A DNA stretch of 64,000 nucleotides, taken from positions 1 to 64,000 of the forward strand of contig NZ_BLYI01000031.1 in NCBI RefSeq assembly GCF_016586355.1. Reading direction: 5' to 3'. This document shows positions 7,357-16,472 of this stretch, one piece after another. Position 1 is the first letter of the stretch. Every line of letters starts with the position of its first letter. Position numbers and translations under genes: made by a program. The notes beneath the pieces are model-generated. The model was not told the DNA's origin. It saw nothing but the letters and a program-made list of their open reading frames with translations, and made no database searches. This DNA comes from Anaerostipes butyraticus (lineage in GTDB: Bacteria > Bacillota > Clostridia > Lachnospirales > Lachnospiraceae).

Positions 7357-9360
7357 ATGCAAATGAAGAAATTGTCAAAAAGAGAATTAATAGAAAGTTT
7401 TCGAAAAATAAAAAAGGAAACGGTCTTATGGCTGGTCATTTTATATGAGGGCCTGCTTTTGGTGCCTGCCCTGGTAAAAGGAGTCAAGGGAAGCGGAAAT
7501 AGCGCCTCATATTTTGGCTATCACTACCTGGAATTTTTTCTGATTCTTGCGCTGGGGACCATTCTTTTTTATTTTGTGACTTTGTACATACTGGAGGGAA
7601 ATCAGAAAATTGTTCTGTATTCTTCCATTCTCCTGACCTGGGGCGTTTTTATGGAACTTCTCCTGTTGTTTCCGGGAGATGATGATCTGAATTCAGGGTT
7701 TATTATGAGAAATATTATACTTCTGCTGGCATCCTATGTTTCGGCGGTGCTGGCAGGAATTCTGTTTATTAAAATAAGAAGATTCCGGCAGGACAGCTTT
7801 AGTTTTCTTCTGGCGTGTCTGTCCGTTCTGCTTTACATTTTGCTGATTTTATTCGGCGTTGGTCCGGGCGGACAGGCAAATCCTGAAGCCAGAACCAATC
7901 TCCCGTTTCCGGCAGTTGGTTCCATTCCGGTAACTGAAATATTAAAAGTCTTTTTTCTGATGGTGCTGGTATGCCTTTTATGCAAACAGGCAAGGTCAAA
8001 GGAGGAAAAAAGAAAGCGTCTTATGCTGTCAGCCGTTTATACGGGAATAAATATCATCGGAATGCTGGCGATCAATGAGATGGGAAGTCTGCTGATCGTT
8101 TTGCTGGTGTATATTGCATTTATTGTAATCTACATGCAGGAAATCAAATATTCGATTGCTGTGATTGCCGCAGGAGTCATGATCGTGCTGTTTGGGGTCA
8201 TGGCAGGGGAAATGATGACGGATTCTATTAACCAAAAGATCAGTGAAAAGGAACTGATTTCATGTTTTTATAACCGGGAAGTGCCTTCCGCATCCGGATA
8301 TCACGGCGGCAGCGGAACGATTGAAGATTTCAGGCCGTATCTTGTGGAATATTTTAATGGAAAAAGCAAGGGAAAGGACCGGAAAGTAACAGAGCGAGAA
8401 TTGAAAAAAATCGTAGGAAATGCACAGAAAAACGCTCTCAGCGAAGCGGAAGAACAGGCAGTTGCGGCATTGTTTTCCGACAAGTCTGAGATTGGCTATA
8501 ATGATATGAAAACAGCTGTGGAAGACCGAAAAAATCAGTCTATGCTGATTGCCATGAGTTATCTGCTGTCAGATCAGGATGATAAAGAAGATTTCCTGGG
8601 AACGTATTATTTTACTAAAATATATAATTATTATGTTAATTATGGAGACGCTAATTTCCTTGAAAAATTCTATATACCGAAATATGGAAAAGTAAAAACC
8701 AGATTTTACTGCTGGACGCATCCGGAATGGGACAATGGAGACTCCGGATATCAGAATTACCGGGCGAGAGCCGGAGTCCGGGATGGCGGGCTTTTTGGCA
8801 AAGACTCTGCTGAAGTCAGTACGGTGCCGAATGCGGATTCTGATATGATTTTTGTTGCCATGTCAGAAATGTTTGGAAATATTTGTCCGGTGCTGCTGCT
8901 TCTGTTGTTTTTTATGCTGTTTTGGGAAGGTAAAAAGATTGTCCTGTCCACACGGCATGAATATAACAGCGGCATGGCGTTTGGTATTTCTTTTATGATC
9001 TGGATACAGGCTGTTTTTATGACAGCCAGCAATTACGGGCTTTTTCCGATTTTTGGAATGCCGATTCCATTTATTTCCAACGGAGGAGCTTCCAAATGTG
9101 TGACCATGGCAATGATTGGAATCATGGTGGTTATGTCTGCAGTTGAAATGGAAGAGGAAGCAGTGGAGGATGAAAGAACCAAGAATCGTATGGTAATCTT
9201 ATTCCGATATTATATTTCCCAGCCTTTGAGGCATCTCTGCGGATGTATCTGGGCCTTCATTTGCCAGGCAGTCAGAGAACAGAAAAAAGTGATCAAGGCG
9301 AAGATCAGGAAAAAGCTGAAGGAGAAAAAGGATGGAAATGCGCACAGGAGGAAGCGGTAA
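7357..9360 (+). CDS. SEDS-family (FtsW/RodA/SpoVE) glycosyltransferase with large insert
   Basis: 667 residues, against about 400 for FtsW or RodA. About ten membrane helices. The SEDS motifs are present: GSIPVTEILK (the QPSE-K motif), SGYQNYRARAGVRDGGLFGK, PNADSDMIFVAMSEMFG, and MPIPFISNGGAS near the end. In HPEWDNGDSGYQ, Asp459 aligns with the catalytic Asp of FtsW (D297) and RodA, so polymerase activity is likely. An insert at about residues 290-450 sits in the extracytoplasmic loop before this motif, and a basic 60-residue tail follows the last helix. An alternative ATG at 7363 is equally well placed. It should polymerise lipid II together with the PBP at 17332. Confidence 0.88.
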   Translation: MQMKKLSKRELIESFRKIKKETVLWLVILYEGLLLVPALVKGVKGSGNSASYFGYHYLEFFLILALGTILFYFVTLYILEGNQKIVLYSSILLTWGVFMELLLLFPGDDDLNSGFIMRNIILLLASYVSAVLAGILFIKIRRFRQDSFSFLLACLSVLLYILLILFGVGPGGQANPEARTNLPFPAVGSIPVTEILKVFFLMVLVCLLCKQARSKEEKRKRLMLSAVYTGINIIGMLAINEMGSLLIVLLVYIAFIVIYMQEIKYSIAVIAAGVMIVLFGVMAGEMMTDSINQKISEKELISCFYNREVPSASGYHGGSGTIEDFRPYLVEYFNGKSKGKDRKVTERELKKIVGNAQKNALSEAEEQAVAALFSDKSEIGYNDMKTAVEDRKNQSMLIAMSYLLSDQDDKEDFLGTYYFTKIYNYYVNYGDANFLEKFYIPKYGKVKTRFYCWTHPEWDNGDSGYQNYRARAGVRDGGLFGKDSAEVSTVPNADSDMIFVAMSEMFGNICPVLLLLLFFMLFWEGKKIVLSTRHEYNSGMAFGISFMIWIQAVFMTASNYGLFPIFGMPIPFISNGGASKCVTMAMIGIMVVMSAVEMEEEAVEDERTKNRMVILFRYYISQPLRHLCGCIWAFICQAVREQKKVIKAKIRKKLKEKKDGNAHRRKR

Positions 9361-10063
9361 CTGGAAACTGACCAAGTACAGGATCCGGCAGTATCTTATG
9401 GAAATGAACCGGGAAGACAGAGAAAAGATGACAAATCTCTGGAAAAAAACAGATCCGGTTGACCGTATATATTATGAATATTATCTGGATGGAGAGCCGG
9501 GTTACCGGCAGTATATGGACCGCTATGAAGCAAATCAGAAATTTCTTGACCGGATTCGGGAAATTTTCCGGGAAGATATTTTTGAACTGGACGCTGTGAC
9601 AACACTGGAATTGTGGGAGATGCTCACTAAGGATGCGGTAATTTCCAAACAGAATGCCTTAGCCAGAATGAGGCAGAATCTTACTGGAAAGCAGAAAGAC
9701 GGAGTGCGGAAGAAACTGCAGAAATATGCGAATCCTGGAATTGTGATCCGGGAAGAACGCATCCGGATCTATCTTGAACTGCTGACAGAGCAGCAAAAGC
9801 GGGAACGCCAGCTGCAGGAAGCAAAAAAGAGAATCCCGGACAGAATCCTTTCATACTTTGAGACAGAAGGGAACAGGATTTTAGCGATGCATAATGGATG
9901 CAGGATGATAGATTACTGCGTCAGTCAGATGAAATCCTTTCACTTTCCGCAGGAGGAATACCGGTTCTGGAAGGAGACACTGGTGGCGGCTGCCACGGCC
10001 GCATCGTCAGGAATATGGGAAGAAATACAAAATATAGTGACAGAAGAAGAGATGGGAGAATAA
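9332..10063 (+). CDS. Unknown charged helical protein
   Basis: 243 residues, overlapping the SEDS gene by 29 bases. AAGGAG lies 7 bases before the ATG. The sequence is strongly charged, predicted mainly helical, without membrane segments or a signal peptide. Helical segments include YRIRQYLMEMNREDREKMTN and TTLELWEMLTKDAV. I recognise no domain. The tight overlap on both sides (the next gene starts 3 bases after its stop) argues that it is a cytoplasmic component of the same machine, perhaps an adaptor for the SEDS protein or the stator tail. The function is unknown. Confidence 0.75.
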   Translation: MEMRTGGSGNWKLTKYRIRQYLMEMNREDREKMTNLWKKTDPVDRIYYEYYLDGEPGYRQYMDRYEANQKFLDRIREIFREDIFELDAVTTLELWEMLTKDAVISKQNALARMRQNLTGKQKDGVRKKLQKYANPGIVIREERIRIYLELLTEQQKRERQLQEAKKRIPDRILSYFETEGNRILAMHNGCRMIDYCVSQMKSFHFPQEEYRFWKETLVAAATAASSGIWEEIQNIVTEEEMGE

Positions 10064-10065
10064 TG

Positions 10066-11796
10066 ATGAAAGGAAGCATGAAGATAAGAAAAAGACGGTT
10101 CAGAGCGCTAATCATGCTGTTCTTGACATTGGCACTGGCTCTGTCGGCAGGCACGGCGGAACTCCGGGCGGACGAAAGCTATCCGTTTGAAAAATATTAC
10201 AATCCGGAAGAAGATGGATGGGCCAATGAGGAACGCGTCAATATGGATGGAGAGCTCAGTTTTACAGTTCCGGACATGAGCGTCCGGTCCATGGATTTGA
10301 TCGTGTATGGCACCGGAAGTCCGAAACTTCAGGAATTAAGGGATGAAAAAGGCCGTCAGATTGCCTTTAAGGAAAAACATACAGATGATGAGTCATATGC
10401 TTATTATACGGTATCAGATGTATCGGAAGGAGACTGGAATCTGACTGTCACATCAACAGATATGACCAGTACAAAAGTATATATTATTTATAACAGCGCA
10501 ATTACGGCACGGTATACGATCGAACAGGAAATCGGCAATCCGGACAGCGGATACTATCAGGCACTGATTCGTCTGTATAATACCAATGATAAGCCGTTAA
10601 AACTTACCAACCGGAAGGTAGAGTATCTGGTGGATGACCGGTCTTTGATGAGTGAGACAGAGAAAAACGATGATTTTAACTGCTATCTGGGCGCAGCCGG
10701 ACTGGATGAAGATGACATGGAAATGCTTGGTGATCATTATTCTTTTCATGTTACGGCAACAGCAGAAGATGGTTCCATTGTTCTGCTGAAAAGCAGGCAT
10801 GCTTCAGGCAGCGAATTTGATGATATTAAGGATGAATATAATCCGTCCTGGTGGCAGAGGTTCCGGGCAAAACCGGCAGGGGAACAGAGAAATATTATTA
10901 TGCTGATGGTGCTGCTCCTGATCATTGCAGCAGTCCTTGTTATGTCTTTCAGAAAAAGCCGTTTTTGGGAGAAGAAAAAAATCCAGGACGACACAGAGAA
11001 GAAAAAACGATATGAATCAGCCGTAAAAAATATGAAAGACGCAGAGGTTGATCTGAAACGTTTTAAAGAAACGGCTAAAGACATAGAAAATCTTCTGAAA
11101 AAGCTTGAGCCTTATTCATATCTGGCAGAGGGAAGCATACCGCAGAGACAGCGTATGAAGTACAGTAATATGCTGCAGCCGGAATTTCAGGACGAAATAG
11201 AAAAGACATACCGCAGAGCAGATGAAAAGATGAGCGAATGGACCAGGGCACAGGAGACAAAGCGGAAACTTCCGGCAGATGAAGAAGAAAAGGCTCTGCG
11301 TAATATTTCCAAACGCCGCAGGATCATTCAGGAAAATGCAGAAGATCTGGCAAAATACAAGTCTCTTCTCAAAGCTCTGAGTGATGAAATCGAGAGATAT
11401 CAGGGTTATAGGATATACCGGGATATTTATATTCTGGTTCAGAGTGAAGGATGCAGATATTATGGAAGCATTGTCGCTAAGGATCTGGGACTGCCAAGAA
11501 AATCAGGCATTCAGAACCTGAATTCCCAGAAAATGAAAGAAGAAAAAGGAGTCCGGAAAGTTCAGTTTTGCGAATTCGATTTTGAAGGGCTGGTTATGGG
11601 AATCGGCGTGACATCTGATGAGGAGCAGCAGGAAATCATATTATTCTCCAACCGGAGATTAAGGAGTACTATGGCAGATGATCTGGAAGATATGGAAGTG
11701 AAATCAGTCCTTGGTCCGTATCAGTACCGCGGCATAGAAGGGCTGGATCTGTATGCCGGCAGTCCTGAAACTGTGTTCCGGATTGTCAGACAGTAG
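10066..11796 (+). CDS. Unknown membrane-spanning protein: exported domain plus cytoplasmic coiled coil
   Basis: 576 residues. A signal peptide or anchor lies at about 1-35 (RKRRFRALIMLFLTLALALS, with a possible cleavage site after ELRA). An extracytoplasmic beta-rich region follows (about 36-275), then a membrane helix at 276-296 and a charged helical region to about 480. The C-terminal domain contains EFDFEGLVMGIG. The start is chosen at 10066, with GGAG 7 bases upstream; ATGs at 10063 and 10078 are also possible. The layout suits a transmembrane relay between a wall-side event and the cytoplasmic GTPase or kinase proteins encoded next. No known family is recognised. Confidence 0.75.
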   Translation: MKGSMKIRKRRFRALIMLFLTLALALSAGTAELRADESYPFEKYYNPEEDGWANEERVNMDGELSFTVPDMSVRSMDLIVYGTGSPKLQELRDEKGRQIAFKEKHTDDESYAYYTVSDVSEGDWNLTVTSTDMTSTKVYIIYNSAITARYTIEQEIGNPDSGYYQALIRLYNTNDKPLKLTNRKVEYLVDDRSLMSETEKNDDFNCYLGAAGLDEDDMEMLGDHYSFHVTATAEDGSIVLLKSRHASGSEFDDIKDEYNPSWWQRFRAKPAGEQRNIIMLMVLLLIIAAVLVMSFRKSRFWEKKKIQDDTEKKKRYESAVKNMKDAEVDLKRFKETAKDIENLLKKLEPYSYLAEGSIPQRQRMKYSNMLQPEFQDEIEKTYRRADEKMSEWTRAQETKRKLPADEEEKALRNISKRRRIIQENAEDLAKYKSLLKALSDEIERYQGYRIYRDIYILVQSEGCRYYGSIVAKDLGLPRKSGIQNLNSQKMKEEKGVRKVQFCEFDFEGLVMGIGVTSDEEQQEIILFSNRRLRSTMADDLEDMEVKSVLGPYQYRGIEGLDLYAGSPETVFRIVRQ

Positions 11797-11815
11797 GAAA
11801 AGAAAGGAGTTCCAA

Positions 11816-13297
11816 ATGCGTATTTGTCCATTTTGTCTGAATAAAATTGAGAGTACAGAAGTTGATTATTTATTTGAGGATGAATTCAGTGACTGGGATT
11901 TTCTTGGAGGCATGCGCAATCTGGAAGATTTCCCGCTGAATGCCAGAGAAGATAAAAAATATATTGCCTTTCGCAAGCAGAAAAAACTGGCTGTGACAGA
12001 CAGGGCGGATACTACCCGGGTTTTTGTCAGGAAAGAAGAATTATATTCGCTGATTACGCAGCTTCGAAAGTACTGCGGATCAGAAGATAACGGTGAAGTC
12101 TGGATTGATAATCAGATTGATGAACAATTTGAATTTGAAGATGGAGAGATTTTAAAGATCAGATACCGGAACCAGGAAAATGAAGATTCCATCCTGGATG
12201 TGTCCAGTGAAATTACGACCAGAAGAGCCAGCATGATCTGCCGGCACTGTCATAATATTCTGCCGTCAGGATTTTTTCAGTATCAGCAGGTCACCATTGG
12301 TCTGATAGGGAAAAAAGATGCAGGAAAGACCTGTATGCTTGTTTCTATGCTTGCCAGCCACAGAAAGGCATTGAATGGAAGCAGTGAGGTTCTTTCTTTC
12401 GAAGAAGCTCAGACAATACAGGATCCAAGCTACCGGGAACTGCGGGAGAAAGTAAGGCTTTTGGAGGAGAACGGCATTTGTCCGGATTCTACCCGAGGTG
12501 AATTTATACCTCCGGTGATTTTGAAGGCTGCGTGGCATGATGAGGGAATAGAGGATCCATTTATGGTATGTGTTTATGATGCTGCCGGTGAGCTGCTGGA
12601 AAATTCGGCACAAAACGGCAGTGTCCTGAATAATATTCTAAGCACCGACGGATGGATTTATCTGATTGATCCTCAGAATACAAAACTTGGAAGCATGATA
12701 GAGACGCTTTCGGACAGGGGAAGAAGCAGGATTTTGAATAAAGCCAGGATCCGGGATATCAACCGTCAGAGGAAAATGCAGCAGTCCAATTGCGGCGGAT
12801 GGAAAGTCCGTGAGATTATGCAGGATCTTCTGACTGATATTAACACAACAGCCCAGAATCGAAATTTCTGTGATGATCTTCTGCAGTTTTTGTGGACGAA
12901 ACAGGCCGGATTTACGAGCAGGAAGCCGGAGATGGCATTTGTCCTGAGTAAATCGGATGAGGTCATGCAGTTTTTAAATGGAAAATATGGAGAATGGGCT
13001 TTGTTTGACAGGGATATTCATTATTTATCGCCGGAAGGAAGTGAAGCGTACAGAGACAGAGAGGAGAAAATACGGGAGATTTTTCAGGATTATGTCATTG
13101 ACAGCGATGATATGAATACATATGGTAATATATATCTTGCTTCCGCGTTGGGATGTCCGACAAAACAAAAAAATATAAATGGTACGATGATCTATAAATT
13201 AGATGGAAAGTATGATCCGATTCGAATCGGAGAAGCTTTTGTGCGTACAACAATGGCATTAATAGAGAAGAAGGCAGGAAGGGAGGATGAGGAATGA
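11816..13297 (+). CDS. Zinc-ribbon TRAFAC-type GTPase (double-GTPase family)
   Basis: 493 residues. Two CxxC pairs, CPFC at 4-7 and CRHC at 142-145, make a split zinc ribbon. The GTPase domain has a P-loop GKKDAGKT (165-172), a switch-II DAAG (255-258) and a base-specificity motif SKSD (378-381) in the NKxD position. This matches the bacterial double-GTPase/TRAFAC families that are paired with GAP1-type proteins, and such a protein follows immediately (ATGA overlap at 13294). The start at 11816 has AAAGGAG upstream. It probably acts as a nucleotide-dependent switch or assembly factor of the operon's machine. No membrane segment is visible. Confidence 0.82.
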   Translation: MRICPFCLNKIESTEVDYLFEDEFSDWDFLGGMRNLEDFPLNAREDKKYIAFRKQKKLAVTDRADTTRVFVRKEELYSLITQLRKYCGSEDNGEVWIDNQIDEQFEFEDGEILKIRYRNQENEDSILDVSSEITTRRASMICRHCHNILPSGFFQYQQVTIGLIGKKDAGKTCMLVSMLASHRKALNGSSEVLSFEEAQTIQDPSYRELREKVRLLEENGICPDSTRGEFIPPVILKAAWHDEGIEDPFMVCVYDAAGELLENSAQNGSVLNNILSTDGWIYLIDPQNTKLGSMIETLSDRGRSRILNKARIRDINRQRKMQQSNCGGWKVREIMQDLLTDINTTAQNRNFCDDLLQFLWTKQAGFTSRKPEMAFVLSKSDEVMQFLNGKYGEWALFDRDIHYLSPEGSEAYRDREEKIREIFQDYVIDSDDMNTYGNIYLASALGCPTKQKNINGTMIYKLDGKYDPIRIGEAFVRTTMALIEKKAGREDEE

Positions 13298-15933
13298 AAT
13301 ATGAATTTAATCAATATTATTATACTGCCGCGCCGGATCTTTTCAATAAAAGCAGAAAGAACGGATGGGGAATCTTTGGATCCAGCACGCCGGATCATAA
13401 TATAGAAAATGAAAGAGCGGAACAGATTTCAAAAGACTGGGTTCCGATGAGGCTGGAGGAAGAAAAGGCTTTCCCAATTGAATATGTAATGTATTATGAG
13501 GACCGCTATATTGCAGGAGGCGCCACTTCCTGCAGCACGCTGATTGAGGGGGATAACCGTCCGAACACCTGGACTCATGTGATGGTTCCGGAGAAAAGAG
13601 GAGAAGAGAGCTTTCTCTCCTGTCTTTCAATATCATCTTTTGATAAAGTACAGCGAAAGGATCAGAAAATCCGGCTGGACAAGGTGATGGTTCCCTATGA
13701 CAGCGAACTAGAGTCCAGATCCGGATTAAAAAGCTGGCAGGAAGAATGCAGCGATGCTTATTTCCTGAAGATGCTTCTTTCTGGTTTTTCCGGATCAAAA
13801 AGAATTCTGATCACAGACCGGGATCTGTCAGAGGATGACTTTGAAGCATATCAGCTGCTTGCAAGAAAAATGATGTATCATATTTATTACATGATGCCAG
13901 GCTGCTGGAGAAAGGAGCTGAATTTTATTGCTCCAATGATGCCGAAATATTTCCGCCTTTCTTCAGAGAAACCTAAGGGGGCAAGATTTTATTTTGGTCC
14001 GGAAGATCCGCAGGAACAATATGATCTGGTGATTTCCATGCAGCAGGGAAGAGAACTGGAGATCCGGGATTTTTATGATTCCATGCTGACCCGCATGAGC
14101 GAATTGCTGCACGAACACAATGAATTATATGAAGAGATTGGAGAAAGGTTCCGGAAAAGCAATTATGCTGCCAATGAAAAAGATTATATCTGGCATTTCA
14201 TTTTTGAAATGGTGGAGAATGAGATTCCGATTGACTGGTCAAAGTTTGGACTGGATGAATATCAGGAAGCTTACAATCAGGCCTGGATGGACGAGGGACG
14301 AAGAAATGATTTCCTTAAAATCACAGCTGTTTTGCTGGAAACCCGGGAGGATATTGCGGCATCATCAGATTTCTTCAGCATTTATTGCCGTATGATGAGG
14401 GCTTTTTCCAGTGAGATGAATCCGGAAATATGGGAAAAAGTCATACGTCAGGCAGTTCAGTGGATAATGCGGACAGAAGGTATGAAAGAAAACCTGCTGG
14501 AACAGTACCTGCAGATTTTATCAGAAGCAGGTATCCGCAGTGATATTGAAACAGAGATTCAGGGAATCGTAATGCAGGAAAGTACTCAGATCCAGAAAAA
14601 GGCAGGGGAAATTCTGGAGCATCTTACAACGGCAGAAGAAATGGAACTTTGGTGGACCGCTTATTCCCCTTTAAAAGAAGTATTTTCAGAAAAGATAGAA
14701 CAAAAATTGTCTGATCTGCTGATTCATTCAAAGACGATCGAACAAAAAGAGCAGGTTCTGGATCTGGATGATCAGATTTTTGAGGGAAAAGTACGCAGCG
14801 CTCTTGCCAGTCGTCTTTTAAAGAAACTGAAAATCGTCACATTTCAGGATATGAAACAATGGCAGTTATGGGAAACAGGAAAAGAAGAATTAAAACTGCT
14901 GTCTCCGGGAGAATATCAGAAGAAAAATCAGGAGTGGCAGAAATTATTTCTGGATCAGGTCCGCGATCCGGCCTTCCGGGAAGAACATCAAAATGATATC
15001 AGAGAAATTGCCCTGGAACTGGGAACAGACTGGGACAAGATCCAGGAAGAACTGGAAGCGGAAGAAAAAAAACGGAAACAAAGAGAAACCAGAATGGCAT
15101 CAGATGAGGAATTGCTGGAACAGCTTCTGAGCATAAACTATTCTCAGAACCAGGAACAGTACCATTATGTGCTGGACAATATTTCATCCAGAATTTTAAA
15201 GTGTGAGAGCCTGAAAGATGAAGTACAGTTTAATCTATTCTGCTTCTACTATATATGTTATCCGGATGCTTCCAGGGAAAAGAAGGATAAGTTCTGGCAG
15301 CTTTGTACACTGGAATGGTTTCCGAAGCTGGAACAGCTCCTTCAGGATCCGGCGGCAGAGATTTTGAAAGATGTGCTGGATTACGAAGATATGCCTTTTG
15401 AAGGAAGGCTGTTTTTTCTGTATCATAGTTCTATGCAGGATCCGCTGGAAGATGCAAAGAGAGCAATCCGCAGACAGCTGAAAACCTTTTCTCCACCGGA
15501 AAGAGAGACGGCGAAATATTTCTTTTCACAGGGAGACGGGCAGGTACGAAGGATTTTGATTCAGGAACTGAATCAGTCGGATAAGAACCAGATCACTGCC
15601 AATATCCAGCTGATTATAAAAAGCGCATTCTGGATTGCGGCGGCTCTGCTGGTTTATGAAGGAATCGGCCAGCTGGACAAAATTCATCCGATTGCTGCGG
15701 TGGCGGCATGGGTTGTCGTACTGGCAGGATGTCTGTCAAAACTGCTGCTGTCAATAAAGAAGAAAAAAGAAGTGGTTCAGGATGATATGCTTCTTTTTGG
15801 CGGACTTTTGTGGATTTCCTGCGGCGCGGTGATCCGGGCGCTGTGTGGAGTAATCGGAACTGCAGTTTATCTTGCGGTGCTGCTTATTGTTTCCCTTGTT
15901 GTACTTCTGGCATCGAGCCGTCAGAACAGATAG
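13294..15933 (+). CDS. GAP1-like GTPase-associated protein with C-terminal membrane domain
   Basis: 879 residues, starting within the stop codon of the GTPase gene. The opening KYEFNQYYYTAAPDLFNKSR and the following GWGIFGSST are what I associate with the GTPase-associated protein 1 N-terminal domain. The N-terminal ~270 residues form that domain and a long helical middle region follows. The last ~115 residues hold four hydrophobic segments, including KSAFWIAAALLVYEGIG and YLAVLLIVSLVVLLAS, which would anchor it in the membrane. It probably recruits or regulates the GTPase at the membrane. The family call rests on the N-terminal motif and gene pairing and is unverified. Confidence 0.72.
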   Translation: MKYEFNQYYYTAAPDLFNKSRKNGWGIFGSSTPDHNIENERAEQISKDWVPMRLEEEKAFPIEYVMYYEDRYIAGGATSCSTLIEGDNRPNTWTHVMVPEKRGEESFLSCLSISSFDKVQRKDQKIRLDKVMVPYDSELESRSGLKSWQEECSDAYFLKMLLSGFSGSKRILITDRDLSEDDFEAYQLLARKMMYHIYYMMPGCWRKELNFIAPMMPKYFRLSSEKPKGARFYFGPEDPQEQYDLVISMQQGRELEIRDFYDSMLTRMSELLHEHNELYEEIGERFRKSNYAANEKDYIWHFIFEMVENEIPIDWSKFGLDEYQEAYNQAWMDEGRRNDFLKITAVLLETREDIAASSDFFSIYCRMMRAFSSEMNPEIWEKVIRQAVQWIMRTEGMKENLLEQYLQILSEAGIRSDIETEIQGIVMQESTQIQKKAGEILEHLTTAEEMELWWTAYSPLKEVFSEKIEQKLSDLLIHSKTIEQKEQVLDLDDQIFEGKVRSALASRLLKKLKIVTFQDMKQWQLWETGKEELKLLSPGEYQKKNQEWQKLFLDQVRDPAFREEHQNDIREIALELGTDWDKIQEELEAEEKKRKQRETRMASDEELLEQLLSINYSQNQEQYHYVLDNISSRILKCESLKDEVQFNLFCFYYICYPDASREKKDKFWQLCTLEWFPKLEQLLQDPAAEILKDVLDYEDMPFEGRLFFLYHSSMQDPLEDAKRAIRRQLKTFSPPERETAKYFFSQGDGQVRRILIQELNQSDKNQITANIQLIIKSAFWIAAALLVYEGIGQLDKIHPIAAVAAWVVVLAGCLSKLLLSIKKKKEVVQDDMLLFGGLLWISCGAVIRALCGVIGTAVYLAVLLIVSLVVLLASSRQNR

Positions 15934-15945
15934 GAGGGGAACAGG

Positions 15946-16461
15946 ATGTTAGTATTTTTACAAAGACTGTGGGTTATGATCGTTGTAGACGGTTTTCTTT
16001 TGTACATCATAATTCGGCTGCTTCGGGAAAAAACAGAAGTGAAGAAGAAAGAAAAGAAAGTCGGTCCTGCACCGAAACCTGAAAAATACATAGGAAGGCT
16101 GCTGGATTATGAGTTCAGGGATGAACATGGACGGACACAGTCAGGCAGTATAAAAGAGTATCCGTGTCTGCTGGGACGAGGAAGAAACTGTGACACGCAG
16201 ATTGTGGAAACAGAAAAAAACGGACATTATTTTCTGGCCAGAGAATTTATCCAGATTACAGAAACAGCAGATGGATTTCGTGTGACCAGGTGTAAAAAGA
16301 ATCAGAGAAAGCAGGAACTTATTTCCGGAACAGTGGATGGAAAACGATTTAAAGATGAAGTCAGTATGACGTTTAAGTGGAAAATTATCATAAAAATTAC
16401 GCCATTTATGACATTAGAACTTGAAAAGCACAGACGTCGTACTTCTACGATGACAAGGTAG
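15946..16461 (+). CDS. Membrane-anchored FHA-like protein (divergent)
   Basis: 171 residues: an N-terminal membrane helix (about 7-25), a basic Lys-rich linker and a C-terminal domain resembling FHA. YPCLLGRGRNCDTQIV (72-87) resembles the first FHA strand and turn (G-R...D). The expected S..H motif is not clear: the region after it reads HYFLAREFIQIT. Phosphothreonine binding may be weak or lost. It sits 12 bases after GAP1 and 11 before the second FHA gene. The order fha-fha-pbp-PP2C-kinase resembles the actinobacterial fhaAB locus. Confidence 0.65.
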   Translation: MLVFLQRLWVMIVVDGFLLYIIIRLLREKTEVKKKEKKVGPAPKPEKYIGRLLDYEFRDEHGRTQSGSIKEYPCLLGRGRNCDTQIVETEKNGHYFLAREFIQITETADGFRVTRCKKNQRKQELISGTVDGKRFKDEVSMTFKWKIIIKITPFMTLELEKHRRRTSTMTR

Positions 16462-16472
16462 AGGAGAAAGAA

